DNA of 64,000 nt from Desarmillaria ectypa (taxonomy: Eukaryota; Basidiomycota; Agaricomycetes; Agaricales; Physalacriaceae): NCBI GenBank assembly GCA_030407005.1, contig JAUDYN010000004.1, positions 2,418,001-2,482,000 on the forward strand, given 5' to 3'. A program made the translations under genes and the position numbers. Shown piece by piece: positions 12,115 to 24,075 of this stretch (positions within the stretch are counted from its first letter, which is position 1; each line of letters opens with the position of its first letter). The notes under the pieces are model-generated. The model did not search any database. It was given only the letters and a program-made list of their open reading frames with translations, and was not told where the DNA came from.

Positions 12115-14095
12115 CTAAGCACTGAATTGTGCGCCTTGAAATATCGTTCGGATAAAAGGGATAACGTCACTCTGCTTCATGAGGCGTATGCCTTGCTTGG
12201 ATTTCATCGCCTTTAAGATATCACGGAGTTTTTTGACCGCAGCTTCTGTTGGTAAAGGTCTGCCCTCGGCTTCCATTGCTACCAAGAATTCGTCCAAATC
12301 ATAGATGATGCCAAGTGGCACAGGCTTTTCTTCTTCCTTGCTCTCGTTACTAGCTGTTTTCGTATCAGAGGAGTCGTCTTTTGCCTTGTTTTGACGCTCC
12401 ACCTCAGCGTTGACCGTAAGTACATCAACCTTTAAGAAACCGTAGAAGCTGAGCCCGCGCCCTCCTAGCCAATGCATAGGGTCATTTTGCAATGCGAAGC
12501 ACCATCCTTCACCTTGGAAGGCATCAAAAGATGCCTGAGGGAAGGAGGAAACATGACGTTCGCTCCATCGCTGAGTCTCTGTTCTCAGAGCCGAGCCGAA
12601 TGCGACTTGAGGGAAGAGCGAACACTGATCGGGACCGGCGAAACTGGGGCGGTCCATCTCCGCATGTACAATAAGGGCGTCGGTAAGACCCTGCACAACC
12701 TTGGCGGGATTCAGAAAAGGAAGAGACGCGATAGGTATACCGCCTCCGACTCCCGCGACAGAAATGAACGAGAACGCATTCACGTAGGTAGCCCTCTTGG
12801 TGGCAGTGAGAAGGTAGGGATGGATGAGATCATGAAGATAATAGAATATCTCTGGGTCAGACTTGAACAGGGTCTGCAAGTCGACGGATTTGACAGACGT
12901 ATTCAGCAGGACGAGACGTGTCAAAGCCGGACAGTCATTCAAAATGGCTTTGATGGTTGCAATGGTGACGTTGGGGTTTCCAGACAGCTCCAAAGTTTCG
13001 ATATCCTTTTTGGCGGCGGATAGCACCGATACAAGCTGGTCGGTGGTTAAGGAAAATCCTGACAGATCTACTACTTTCGGGTTCTGAAGTACGACCTGGG
13101 TTAAGAGTGATACTCCTGCATCTGGGAATGGGACCTGCTTTTGAAGAACTGCCTTTATTAACGGTGCTTTTCCTGGTTGCCACACCAGATTTTCGAGGTG
13201 TGCCATGTCTCCAGCAGGGATACCTTGCTCTAGGGCGGTCCCGAGAGTCAGATCGACGAGAGAAGGGACGAGATCAGATGCTACAGAGGTGTTATGTGGC
13301 TCTCGAGAATCATCGATGTCGTTGGACTCGGAATCATCTTTATATTCGTTAGGCCATGCCTCCGCAAGCATCCGAAGAGTGACAAGGTTTTTATCGGCGA
13401 GTGCATCAACGACCTTCTGAACGGATGCCTGAATATTTCAGAATTTCAGCACCGGAAACCACATTTGCACGATGTTTCTTACGTCTTTCGGTCCATCCTC
13501 TTTTGGGTAATACGCACGGACGTATTGCTCAGCAGATAACGGTTCCATGTCAGGTACTTCTTCAGCTACCTCAAGACCGTTTACAGATACGAAGCAGTAT
13601 GCCGGCTTCAGGGGATTGCTGACATCGATGACTGTGATTCCGTCGTTGTTGTCTGAAAACAATTGATCGAGCATAAGCCTCAGGAAGCATTTGTCTGAGT
13701 GAATGGATCAACTCGCCTCCTTCTGTGCTACCCATGTCAGCGTCAAGGATGGATCCCAGAAATGTGCCACGGTGAAAATAGGGATCAGCTGGATCATCCA
13801 AGTCTACGTTCCACGCTGAGCCCATCAAGAAAGAAATGTAGCTGCAAGGAAGATTCGGCAATTCTGGTTTCTCCCGCCACCGCCCATATTTGTTCTGTAC
13901 TCGGCGGATTTCGTCGAGGACAATTTCTGCATTTTCCTTTTGCTCCAGAAGGGTCAAGAAACGACGGGTGGCTTTTAGAGGAAGTGTACCATAGCACCAT
14001 TGGTGGTGCCACGCAGCGATACAACGACAGTAGGCTCTGGTGTCGTCCTTAGGGATGATCTTGGCTATTGCAAAAACTTGATGTCTTTGACCCAT
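12115..14095 (-). CDS. Uncharacterised two-part protein beginning MGQRHQVFAIAKI, with LRR-like C-terminal half
   Basis: Three exons are proposed. The start at 14095 gives MGQRHQVFAIAKIIPKD followed by a His/Cys/Trp-rich block (CRCIAAWHHQWCYGTLPL). A short intron lies near 13,700-13,735 and a clear one at 13,429-13,482; the last exon runs to 12,115. The total is roughly 600 residues. The first half contains NNDGITVIDVSNP and YCFVSVNGLE. The second half has leucine-rich repeat-like phrases (LTRLVLLNTSVKSVDLQTLF, ETLELSGNPNVTIATIKAIL) typical of RNI-like folds, then a W-rich region and a charged tail. I recall similar uncharacterised proteins starting MGQRHQ.F.IA in mushroom genomes, often in several copies, but cannot assign a function. 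The first junction is uncertain because the intron that restores frame is only about 37 bp. Confidence 0.7.
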
Positions 14096-17000
14096 CTGAA
14101 TGATAGAAGGAGACGATAGTAGATCGACGAGAAGAGGTAAGGACTGCCATCTCAGCTATATCTGAGGATGACGTCGAACAAAGAACGTTGATCGATGGTC
14201 CCTAAATAGTAATTTCCTCACGGTTATTCTTACCCACGCTCGCGGTACAATAAATGCATTTCCTGAGTTCCTTCTTGCCTGGTGCACGTTAGTCTCTCGT
14301 AGACAGGCACTACATACACTACAATGGTAGGGTTGAGGCTGTAGTGAGTATATGTAGGCAGGATTGACTCGGTAAATTCTAATTCTCGACTATAGCAAAG
14401 TCTACCCCAAGTTCCAACAGACACCCTTCAGTGACAGACAAGGACTGAGGTCAGCACTTAGTATAGCAGAAAGTAAATTTAATGGGTGGCCTAGACATTC
14501 CTGACCTCTAATAATGTCAGCCCAAAGGAAATTTGACGGAAATGGTTCGCGGAGCTGAAAACGATTCTTTGGACACGTTTCCTTCTGTTGGAAATCAGAT
14601 TTTGGCGGGGAGAACTCAGTTTCTGACCGGACGGAAGCTGTATAAGGTATTTTTTTTCAGTGCCACTATGCATTTCCATCGTGCGGAAACTCAGGCATGA
14701 CAGGAGTGAGAACCACTATTATCATAAAACTCGGATACACAACAATCGCTTTGTTTCATCAACGTGAAGATCGGATACATATTACAGATGCGATATCCAG
14801 TGATATGGTTTGATTAAGTTTGCCCAAGGGCCCCGACAACCTTTGTAATTTCTTCGCCATGAAGTCCAGCGCATGCTACTTTCCCAGAATCTCACTGACG
14901 CGGCTGAATAAGGTGATGGACGGGGGAAGTCAAGGACAGGATCAAGGTGCAGAGACCTGGATTTTAGCCACGATAAAAATAGCTTCGGCTGGCGTACATC
15001 CTTCGAATAGCCAGAAAATTGGACATGGCCAAGAAAAGGGTGTGGGCCCGGGATCTTTGCTCAAACTGTAACTTGGACTGCGACGTCTTCCGAGATCTTT
15101 GTAGGATAATGCCTAAACTGCTTGATCTTCCTATGTACAAGAGTTTTACACAAGCAAGAATTGACTTGTACAAATAGATGCCATTCTAGCAGTGGCCATT
15201 GTCTATGGGCGTCAAAACCGCAACTTGGAAGCAGCCGTCTTTCCAGGTGAAGAGTAAACACCAAGTCTGCGGTCAGGTTGGTCGGGGAAGGACATGATAG
15301 AGTTCCAGACCCACAACTCCGTTTCTACACTGTCTGAATAGTGAAGCCTCTTCAGCCAGCTGAGCAAAGAAATAAAGTTCCACCTGTTCTTCACTCGGGG
15401 AGCATGGTTCAATGAAAACTTCCGGGAAAGAAACGTAAAAGTGTTTCGATGTGGTGACTGCCAATGTACTCCACCTATGTCATAACGCCCCCGTAACCGA
15501 GCCTGTACTTCCATGGATACAGGGTAATAGGCAACCCTCCGTGGCCAGTGGACTTAACGTCGACAGCATTAATGATCCTGTTCTTCCTACCTGCGAGGAG
15601 AGACGCTTGAAATAGATATAAATCGGCCCTCATCAAAGTGAAGAACAAGGTACAGGTACGCATCGTACTATTGAGCGTAGATGAATCTCCACTTAGTCCA
15701 ATCTGTACGCGTCATGATTCATGATTTCGGGTACCAACGAGGCTTTCTGTTTCAGTTTAGTTGGAGTGTTGATAGTCGCTCAAGATGAAGTAAAAAGTCC
15801 TTGAGCACGCAATGCAGCAGCTATTAATTGTCTTGGCTTCAGTGAGTACGCCACTAGGAAAGAATACGCAAAGACTTACCTCCGGCCTGGTCTCCGAAGC
15901 AACTCAGGCAGTCCTTCCATGTGGACATTACGGTAAAGTGTGTCGCTTTTAATTGAACGTGCACCACCTATAGGAAACCAACGTTCAACGACGCATTGAA
16001 AGGGAATACGACATACACCATACATCATTAAAAACTGGTTACTGTCGAATATCCAATAGGCGAGTTTAGTACGAGTGCAACGACGCTAAGGTGGACGACA
16101 TCAACCTTGAATCACTGAGATGTGGTTGTATCTGTCGTGCCCTTTTCTCACGCTTACATTGCAGCCCCGAAAAAAGGTTTCACTCGAACATAGGTGTCTA
16201 AGTTATACCGATTTCACTAGCAGAAATTGATGTATCGTACGGAATGGCGGCCACAAAATCTACCCGGCGCCGACCGTCGATGCCTTCTCACAGATCTGAT
16301 TCTCTACAGATAAAATGTTCCCATTTGTTAATGTTTCTAATGCATTGCTAAGATACTTAGTAGCATTGAACGGTGAGGGTACCAGGATGTCAGTTCACAT
16401 GATAATGATGTTCTCAACCCATTCGCAGCCATTTAGTAGGGTGCAGACATTGTGGCTACTAGGACAAACTGCATTGTGCCGGTTGGACTTCCTTGAGGTA
16501 GTACATGGCGATATACATGGTGCCATCGATTGGAATCCTTCCAACGAGCACATCGTTTCCTTGTTGCCTTATGCTGCAGACGCCCGTGGCTATCGACGTA
16601 GTGCTTGGCCGAGTTTCATTTATGGTCAGACTACTGCAATGGCTTCTTGCAGTCTCTGAAGCACTGTGTCGTCTGGAATCACTGAAACACTAGCATCATT
16701 GTTATCGATGTGCCCTGTGCGTTGTCTCTAATTAACTCAAGCAAATTTTTGACCCCGGGAACTTCAACGCTTCCGGGCGTTTGCCACAGATCCTTAGTCT
16801 AAAATAATCCTTTAGTCTTGTAATGTCAGTTTTGAGGGAAAGCCTATCGTCCTCAAATATCAGCCAAGTATGATAAAGTGAGTACAAACATTTATTACGA
16901 TGCAAACATCGTATTGAATTCTAATTACAGAAGCTAGCATTCGTTGTCTGTTTTCTGTCGTAATTCCCAAGCTATTCTTCTACATGGCTCATCTAAATTG

Positions 17001-17972
17001 GTTGCGGGTCTCTCATGTTCAGCACCGCTGGCTACGGCGTTGAGCGCTTGAATATCTACCTGCGTCCGGAATCCGCACTACGTTTGGCACTGAGTACTTA
17101 CAGTATGATGTTGGGCTGTAACCTCTCCATTACAGCGACCGTGCAGTCTTCATCGGCCCACAGAAAACTTAGACCACACCTTCATTCGATACGCAGGCCT
17201 GTTTTCCCATCCCATCAACCTCGTGCGCGTCGAACTGCAAAATAAAAAGGCATCCGGGCCTGTAGTTAAATATTCAAGAGAAAAAGCAAGACGTGGCACC
17301 TATTTCGATCCAAAGGCCACCAGAAATTATAAAAACATTGAGAAGGCTCGTATAGACCAGTTCTTCCCATGGCAAGAGAGCGTTCACGACATTTTTTGTC
17401 AAGATTAAAGAGCGACACGGATGCTCCCGAAGAGCATACGTGACAACTTTGGTCGTAGTGATAAAGTAAGTATAAATGAGGTCCTGCAGCTAAGAATGTT
17501 TACGGATTGGGCCTGCTGACAGCCCTATTCAGCTGCACAAGGCGAGTCAAAGTCAGAACACGCAGTCAAAATATGTTTCAACCCCACTGAAGTACTACGA
17601 CATGAGCATTACGGAGTATTTTAAAGTCTTAAAAGCGTACTTCGGTAAGGACGGAACCGAAGCAACCTGGTCATTCGTCACAGTTAGGCCAGATATATCG
17701 ATGATCTGGGGGTTCATCCTCCTGCTGCAACAGATGAGATACATTATTTACACCCGTTACCCATGTCAAGTCAGGGGATCTTCCTTGCGAATTGTGCCCT
17801 TGATTGAGACAATGATGTTGTGGACAGTCGGCATATGAAACGTTCAAAATAGAGTGACGTCCCCAGAACATAAGGCTTGCTTCATGATGGAAGGCAGTAT
17901 GAGACTGAAAAGCAAAGAGATTGTATTGAGATAAGCGGTAATTCTCCAGCCGCTCACCCGGATATAGCAGGG

Positions 17973-17996
17973 AACCCTCGCCTGTTTGCGAGGGTT
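17973..17996. repeat. Perfect inverted repeat (9-bp stem, 6-base loop)
   Basis: aaccctcgc and gcgagggtt flank ctgttt. The stem is perfect and GC-rich in an otherwise AT-rich stretch. It is not attached to a recognised gene; in a eukaryote it should not be read as a Rho-independent terminator. Confidence 0.75.
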
Positions 17997-18151
17997 ATCG
18001 TTGTTCGTCTAGCTATTTATCTACACTGTACACCTAATAGAAGTAATACTACGTAGTAAACAAGGCCGAGGAGAAGAACAGGCTTCCTTGCCTGACAACC
18101 GAAGATCCCGATGCCAACTGCACTGCGATGAGCGACACTTGATACTCCAAC

Positions 18152-18179
18152 AGATTGAAGCCGTGAGATTGAAGCCGTG
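18152..18179. repeat. Tandem duplication, 14 bp x 2
   Basis: agattgaagccgtg occurs twice head-to-tail without mismatch. It lies in non-coding DNA about 760 bp downstream of the minus-strand membrane-protein gene. Probably replication slippage. Confidence 0.8.
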
Positions 18180-18942
18180 TGACCTGCAGCATCGTTGAAA
18201 GCGAGTGGATTCAACTGTACTCAATTTTCATGTTTTGTTCTTGAGTCTTGAGAATTTGGAATGTACGTAGGAGTGCAGTAAGACTACCTCCAGTATCCCA
18301 GGAATGGATGTATCCCAATCACTTCCATCTTCGATTACTTCCTACATGTAGTACGCGGTACGCGTCAAAAACTTGTGAAAACCGCATTAATTGGTTTGCT
18401 GGATAAGCGGAATGGCCCTGATGTTATATCTGACACGTCCGATGTAGAAATCGGAGGCGCGACGATCTTAGCAGGTTGCTAGTTGGAGCTAGCAAAATCG
18501 TTTTCGGTTGTGGCGTCGCGAGCTGCCATGACAATTGAAGCCGACCGTCAGCCTGACGTGGTCGCCGACAATCGGAAGCAATCGGAAGACTGGAGATACA
18601 CAGGCAGAAGGTCAGAAGGTTCAAACGCGAAGCGACGTCCGAAGAAGGTGCCATCTATTTTGTAGAACAGATGGTGTCGAACCCAAGTCGAACCGAAAAC
18701 CCATCCGACCCATTGCTCAGGTCCAAATTGTCTTGTGCGAAATCTTTAATCGATATAATACTATGCACTTACCAAAAGTGAATGTGTGTAATTAAGTGCA
18801 TGTACTATAAACAATTGACTGACGCAAAGATATGGCTGCGGAAGATATTTTAGATTATACATTAGATAACATGCACACGACGCAAAGTACTCCAGATACC
18901 ATACTATACACACCGTCCCAAAATATGTCTTAACCATTTCGG

Positions 18943-21024
18943 TTATTGAACGTCAACCGGGACACCGTTCTTGAAAATAGGTAGCTTCGGTTCTGGCGCA
19001 TCTCCAGCCCTGGCGGGGAAGACACCATGTCTGTCCGTATGTCAGAATCCATTGATTCAAGTCTGTCATTCTCAAAAATACATACCGATCGGTGACGTGA
19101 AGGTATGAACGATGGGATTCAAGCTTGACGTTGTGATATTGTGCTTTGACAAATTCGCTTCTGTCAATCCATAGTCAATACCGCCAAGCTCGACATCGGA
19201 TCCTCTTCGCCGATTAGGTCTCATAGGTCCGAGCTTAGGCAACGACGTCGGACACTCGAGCGATCCATCCCATGCATTGGAAGCTGATTCCAGGGAATGA
19301 GGAGATTTCCGAGCATCTTCAACCGAAAGAGCAGAATCTCTGTTCGTTATAGTGAAGTTGGGTTTTGTGGGTGATGTAGTAAGTAGGTAAGTCCCGCTGA
19401 GCTGGTGGTTTTGCGACATCAGTGATTGCGCGTAGCTTGAACGGCTCTGATGGATATTTTCGTTGCTATCGCCTTGTTGGTGTTTTATCTCCTTTGCAGC
19501 TTCGCGTGTGGCAATTTCGCCTTCGATAGACCGGGGGAAGAAGATCTGAGAGATCCAGTTTAGTAGTTACTAAGGACGTCCTAAGACGGCTTACAACAAG
19601 AGTCAGGCCAGACGACACAATGCATCCAAAAGCCGATAAAAGTGCCAGAAGGTCTGCGAGAGGTGCATATGTAAATAATGACAGTGATTGACAGAAACTC
19701 CTCTTACCTGTGGCAAATGCGTTTTCGTTTATCTCGGTGTGTGGAGTCAGGCCGTCTGCGCCGAGAATCACGAGGGGCACTGTGAACATGTAGCGAAAGA
19801 GGACCCGAATCATCTGTTATCACTGTATCATTTTCCTGTTTTGTAACAGGTCTCCGCGCGTACATTGAGTTCATGAAATTTCGTGAGACGAAGAACTGTC
19901 GAGTTATCGACGCCCTCTTGCTTCTGAAAGATAGTCAGCTCAATACTGTGCAGTATACGACCATAGTACTTGCCAGAGTGCTCAGAAACGACTTGAACGA
20001 CCATCTACGACGGTTCAGTCCCTAGCGAAGACATGATTTCGTACATGACGCACAGAATTGGCGAAAACCAAATGGTCAGAGATAGGCTTCCTATTCCTCC
20101 GGACAAAAAAGTATACGATTCACTCTTAATTCATAAGACCAGTAAGCTTGCCCTATGGTTACGATGGAGAGCGTACCCTGAGACCATCATTTCTTGTGAG
20201 TATAGTCACCAGGGGCATGTACGTTACAGCAGTAACAGATCCAATGGCCCAAGTTTTGAAATACAGGCTGCGGAACCAGTCTTGTTGTCCTGACCTCGCG
20301 TTGAGAAGGAAAAGCCAAAAGCATAGCTCTATCACCATTGAAAGTATTCATTGAGATAGTTGAAGCGGTGATACAGGCACATACCTTCTAAATGGGTCAC
20401 CCTGTTTGAAGCGGAACAGTTTCAGGACAGTGTAGCTGATGGGAGGTTTACGCACATTTCTAACGACCACCCGATTGAGAACATGAGCATAAGCGGGAAG
20501 ATCGAGTTTCTAGCCTGTTCGCTCCATAGCTGGAATGGCTTGGGGATAACTATAAGATAGCGTACGTCAATCATCAGACTGTTCGGACGCGACAGACGAA
20601 TTTAAAACGTACCACCGTGAGTAGGATGTAAAATGTATCCCTCTTGGTATTTGATGATCGTGAAGCCAGTGGCAAATATGAGTATCAATGGTACACTCAT
20701 TAGGTAGGTGTACTATTGGAGGTTGGTGAGTCCATCCGATAGGAAGGAAAGACGGCACGCACTGTCATGACACGCTTGAATGCTCCAGAGTAAGGACCGC
20801 TATTCCACCTAGTCAAAATCAACGTCGTTTAGAGAGGAACTCTTGGGAGGCAGACGCAGACAGACTTGAGGCATTTGAATCTGTCAAAGGACCATAGATG
20901 ATATAGCAAAAACGAGAACAGCTACGCTGACAGTCAGTGGAGCTATACGAAAGGTATCAACCCCGCTCACGATGAAGGAGCAAAGAGACCAGACTAAGAA
21001 CGTCGTAGGGGATGTATGTGACAT
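18943..21024 (-). CDS. Multi-pass membrane protein of an uncharacterised (probably basidiomycete) family
   Basis: At least nine exons join into a protein with six or seven hydrophobic segments. The proposed start at 21,024 gives MSHTSPTTFLVWSLCSFIVS, then DTFRIAPLTVSVAVLVF. Further spans are SVPLILIFATGFTIIKYQEG, FPLMLMFSIGWSLEM, LCFWLFLLNARSGQQDWFRS followed by WAIGSVTAVTYMPLVTILTR, SGGIGSLSLTIWFSPIL, FRYMFTVPLVILGADGL and LLALLSAFGCIVSSGLTLVI. Between the last spans lies the conserved-looking TVLRLTKFHELN. A hydrophilic C-terminal tail of more than 150 residues follows, ending GVPVDVQ. I recall similar fungal 7-TM-like proteins but know no function; the topology would suit a receptor-like or sensor role, which is only inference. 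The N-terminal exon and the junction near 19,930-19,960 are uncertain. An upstream ATG-bearing exon near 21,200 is possible. Confidence 0.72.
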
Positions 21025-21579
21025 AAGTCGTCAGTCAAGAGCAACTCAAGCCGGCGAGGACGATAAATAGACTTGGGCGCAGGAAGATCGATAGAGGCGT
21101 GTCAGGAAGAAATGGAAGTATCACACGCGTCGGTATATATACTTGAGTGATGGCCTCACATGATGATGGCCCGATGAAAAGTGAGGCCTAGCGGCAGAAG
21201 GGGACATCTTGTGCTGTCCCTTCACCAGTTGATATCACAGCACATGGTGCACCGTGCAATATACTCAAAATATGCTGATGGGGCCGGAAATGGCGCTGCC
21301 GGATACTAAGAATACCAAAGCCTTCCAAGAAAGCTAAATATTGTTCTCAGAGACGATTCTCTGGTGATTCAAAGATGCAGCGGGCGCTCCGTGGGCGAAT
21401 CGATGAAAGAGGTGTAACCGGCAGCTCGGGCCGAAACTGAATCCATCCTTACAATCAAACATGTGCACATTCAAATTTCTAGTTGTGCAGATTTCCGGAC
21501 TGGGGCGTTTACTCTTTGACTGCATTGCATCCCATCATCGGTGAAGAACCACCAGGATCCGTCTGTTCCATATCCTTCC
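21025..21579. other. Intergenic region between divergent genes
   Basis: 555 bp between the start codons of the membrane-protein gene (-) and the ankyrin gene (+). Its left part may hold a 5' UTR exon of the membrane-protein gene. No other feature was recognised. Confidence 0.45.
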
Positions 21580-22192
21580 ATGACCTCTAACAGACCTACC
21601 GCGGCGGACAAAGACGAACTTCTTCTTTCATGCCGATATGGTGATATTGAAGACGTTCAACTGTTCGCAGACAAGCACGGCGTCGAAACGCTCTCGGGAA
21701 TCAGAGATGATAATGGCAATACGGTTCTACACATGACATGTGGGAATGGGCATGCGGGTGAAGCATCACTTTCCCTGTTCCGACCTCATCTTTACCGCAT
21801 TCGCAGACCTCCTGGATTACCTCCTTCCGATCATACCTCCGTCACTGCTCTCCGAAAAAAACGCGGCGCAGTCAACGCCACTACACTGGGCCGCTCTCAA
21901 TTCTCATCTTGCTTGCGCACAGAAGCTTGTTCAATTTCCAGGTGGTCCAGGCGTTGATCTCATTGACATAAAAAATGCGGCTGGGCATTCGCCCTTGGCA
22001 GAGGCGGAATTTGCTGGATGGGACGAAGGGGCCAAGTGGTTCGTTGAGGTAATGAACCTCGAGGCCGAGGTCGATCCAAATGATGAAGAGGCAGAGCCGG
22101 CCCTTGACAAGATTGATGTCACTATTGAAGATGCTGATGGTCAATTAGCAACTATGACTATTGATGCAGGGGCTAAGAATCCTCCATCATGA
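21580..22192 (+). CDS. Small ankyrin-repeat protein
   Basis: Two exons (21,580-21,757 and 21,807-22,192) give about 187 residues. The start MTSNRPTAADKDELLLSCRY is favoured over an upstream in-frame GTG. Ankyrin features are DELLLSCRYGDIEDVQLFAD, GNTVLHMTCGNGHAD (a canonical TxLHxAxxxGH block interrupted exactly by the intron), STPLHWAALNSHLACAQKLV and GHSPLAEAEFAGWDEGAKWF. The C-terminus is acidic (DPNDEEAEPALDKID). The size and acidic tail resemble small fungal ankyrin proteins such as yeast Yar1 and its relatives, but I cannot assign orthology. Likely a cytosolic protein-protein interaction module. Confidence 0.85.
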
Positions 22193-24075
22193 TAGCACTC
22201 GTCGTCATATCTCATAGGTGGCGCTTTATCCTCACTTCTAACACAAGTATCTTCTAACATACATACTTCTAGAGTCAAAGCGCTGCTGTGCGTTGATCTT
22301 GGTGATTAGTTATATGCTGTATCTTCCTCCGGGATGAGAGCATCGCTTCCGTGTAAATCAGTAGCCTTCAAGAGCGAATTCCCGGAAACTGAGGCACCAC
22401 ATATCTCACAATACCGTCGTACTACAGCAGATGAAATTCAATTTTTGTGTTTTCATACTTGGATGCAGTTGAGTCAACGGACGATGTCGCTAAGGTACAA
22501 TAGCTGAGGCTTGGTACTTTACTTGATTGTTCCGTGGGCTGTGTTTTGGCCCCATCTTATCATTTATGATTCAGAATGCCTTGGATTCAGATTTGAAACG
22601 TGGATTCGTACGAGCTTAGTGCAAGCAGTGGCTGCCGCCCGAACTTTGGCGTGCTTAACCGCTAGACTATATTTGCACACTCTTGATCCGCTCATGTTCA
22701 ATTCCTCACACAATCCAAACATTTTGCGACAAACTAGAAGTAAGCATTATAAGTAGATCCAGTGGCAAGATTAGTGAACATTGACTTGTCTTGTTCCTAA
22801 CTTGTAGCCGTGAAATGTGAATCGTCCGCAACATCTGCGACAATTCTCTAACAATTCTAAAGATCTTTCTAAGATGTTCCATGAGTAGAAATCGGTATCA
22901 AGAAACCAGAGAGAACATGGAAGCAGTGGGAGGATGGTTCCAAGTCTTTGAATGAGACATACCTCGACCACGTCGAGGAATGGTTTCGCGCTGGCGCGCT
23001 GAGGAATGTTAAAGTGGTGAACTATAAGCCGCCACAGGTGAGTGTCAAAGGCATAGCTGTATTTGCGGGAAAGGGTAAGACAAAAGACTAAGGAGCGTAT
23101 CTTAAGCAACGGAAGTGCCTCGACATCGATGCCGATGGGGAGTAGATCATGACTAATGGACCTAGCGACCAAGAGCGAGAGGGTGCGGAAATGAACGCTG
23201 ACACAGAAGAAAAAACTCACATTGAAGCCACTGAACGGAAGGGCTTTAGTAAACGTGCCGTTCACTGGTTACAAACGACGGTCAAAGGAAAGCAGGTCAT
23301 GGATCCAAAAGTTCACAATTCGCAGCCGCCTTGAGGATAGCGTACGCGGTAACTTCTTTAAGATTTGGTGACTCGTTGGATTGAAGAATGTACTAGGAAC
23401 TTCGCGAGCTTGAGTTTTGTCTTACTGGTATCCAGAGAACTGGTAATCACGCTAACTGGAACGGGGTGAACGGTTTTGGAAGAACAATGGTTGAATGTTG
23501 ATATCATCGTTGATAAGGCGCTCGGGGCGACGATGTGGATTGCGGTCAAACGGTTTAGTACAATGGAAGACGCTTCAAAACTGTTGGGCTCCAAAGCTGT
23601 GTCTATCGTCGAGCATTGAGAGGAGCATGTGGAGTCATAAAAGAAATGTTGGCTAGCACAACGTCTTCCAAACTTTGCTTCCGGCTGTCATACAGCCCCA
23701 CCGGAGACGAAGAATTTCTTGAGCGGAGCATGGATGTTCAGGGTCGACTGAATAACAAAAATTGGTGATCCGATGAGGGTGGGATATATTTTTGAAGATT
23801 TTGGGGTAGCAGCTGTAGCTCGAATAGATAGAAACACAACATCAGCACAACATCATGGTGCAGCGGAGAATAGATGCGACCGAGGGGAAAAGAGCGGATC
23901 ACAGCCACATACCAATCATGGTGCAGCGGGAGCGAGCTTGTAAATATCAATGGGGGGCATTCTCAGTTCCAAATCAGATCCTTCAAAGCAATCGACTTCA
24001 TACACACATCGAAGGACAGACGTAAAACTTGACTAGGGCTACAAATTCCTGTGAGCAAGGAGATAACAGACACCA
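22193..24075. other. Intergenic region, possible gene relic
   Basis: About 1.9 kb. A minus-strand frame at 22,771-23,265 contains LLKIRSLVFCLTLSRKYSYA and THLWRLIVHHFNIPQ, vaguely like the second half of a fungal F-box region, but it has no F-box start and no extension. The 15-mer atcatggtgcagcgg occurs twice (about 23,850 and 23,918), spaced roughly 68 bp. No gene is supported. Confidence 0.45.

Larger units (their letters stand above)
14096..18942. other. Long interval with no supportable gene
   Basis: About 4.8 kb, exceptional for this window. Only short frames occur and none shows splice-compatible continuity with a known family. Visible structure is limited to a perfect 9-bp hairpin (17,973-17,996), a tandem 14-bp duplication (18,152-18,179) and a signal-peptide-like start at 15,812 that cannot be extended. 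Degraded mobile DNA or lineage-specific short genes cannot be excluded. Confidence 0.5.

Noticed and set aside
12472..13023. 183-codon plus-strand frame
   Set aside because: Lies entirely antisense to the well-supported MGQRHQ gene.
15812..16060. Possible small secreted protein starting MQQLLIVLAS
   Set aside because: A signal-like start followed by plausible splice sites, but every continuation meets a stop quickly and no family is recognised.
16315..16659. 114-codon frame containing VVHGDIHGA, like a kinase catalytic loop
   Set aside because: No other kinase motif upstream or downstream and no Asn after the loop; chance similarity.
17223..17408. Lys/Arg-rich short frame
   Set aside because: Starts at a weak position, no similarity and no neighbouring exons.
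22600..22680. tRNA-like A-box (minus-strand tagtctagcgg at 22,661-22,671)
   Set aside because: No pairing acceptor stem, poor D-stem and a B-box-like gtacgaatcc at the wrong distance; coincidence is more likely.
22771..23265. 164-codon minus-strand frame with faint F-box-region flavour
   Set aside because: No F-box start, no splice extension and no conserved motif; kept only as a note in the intergenic entry.
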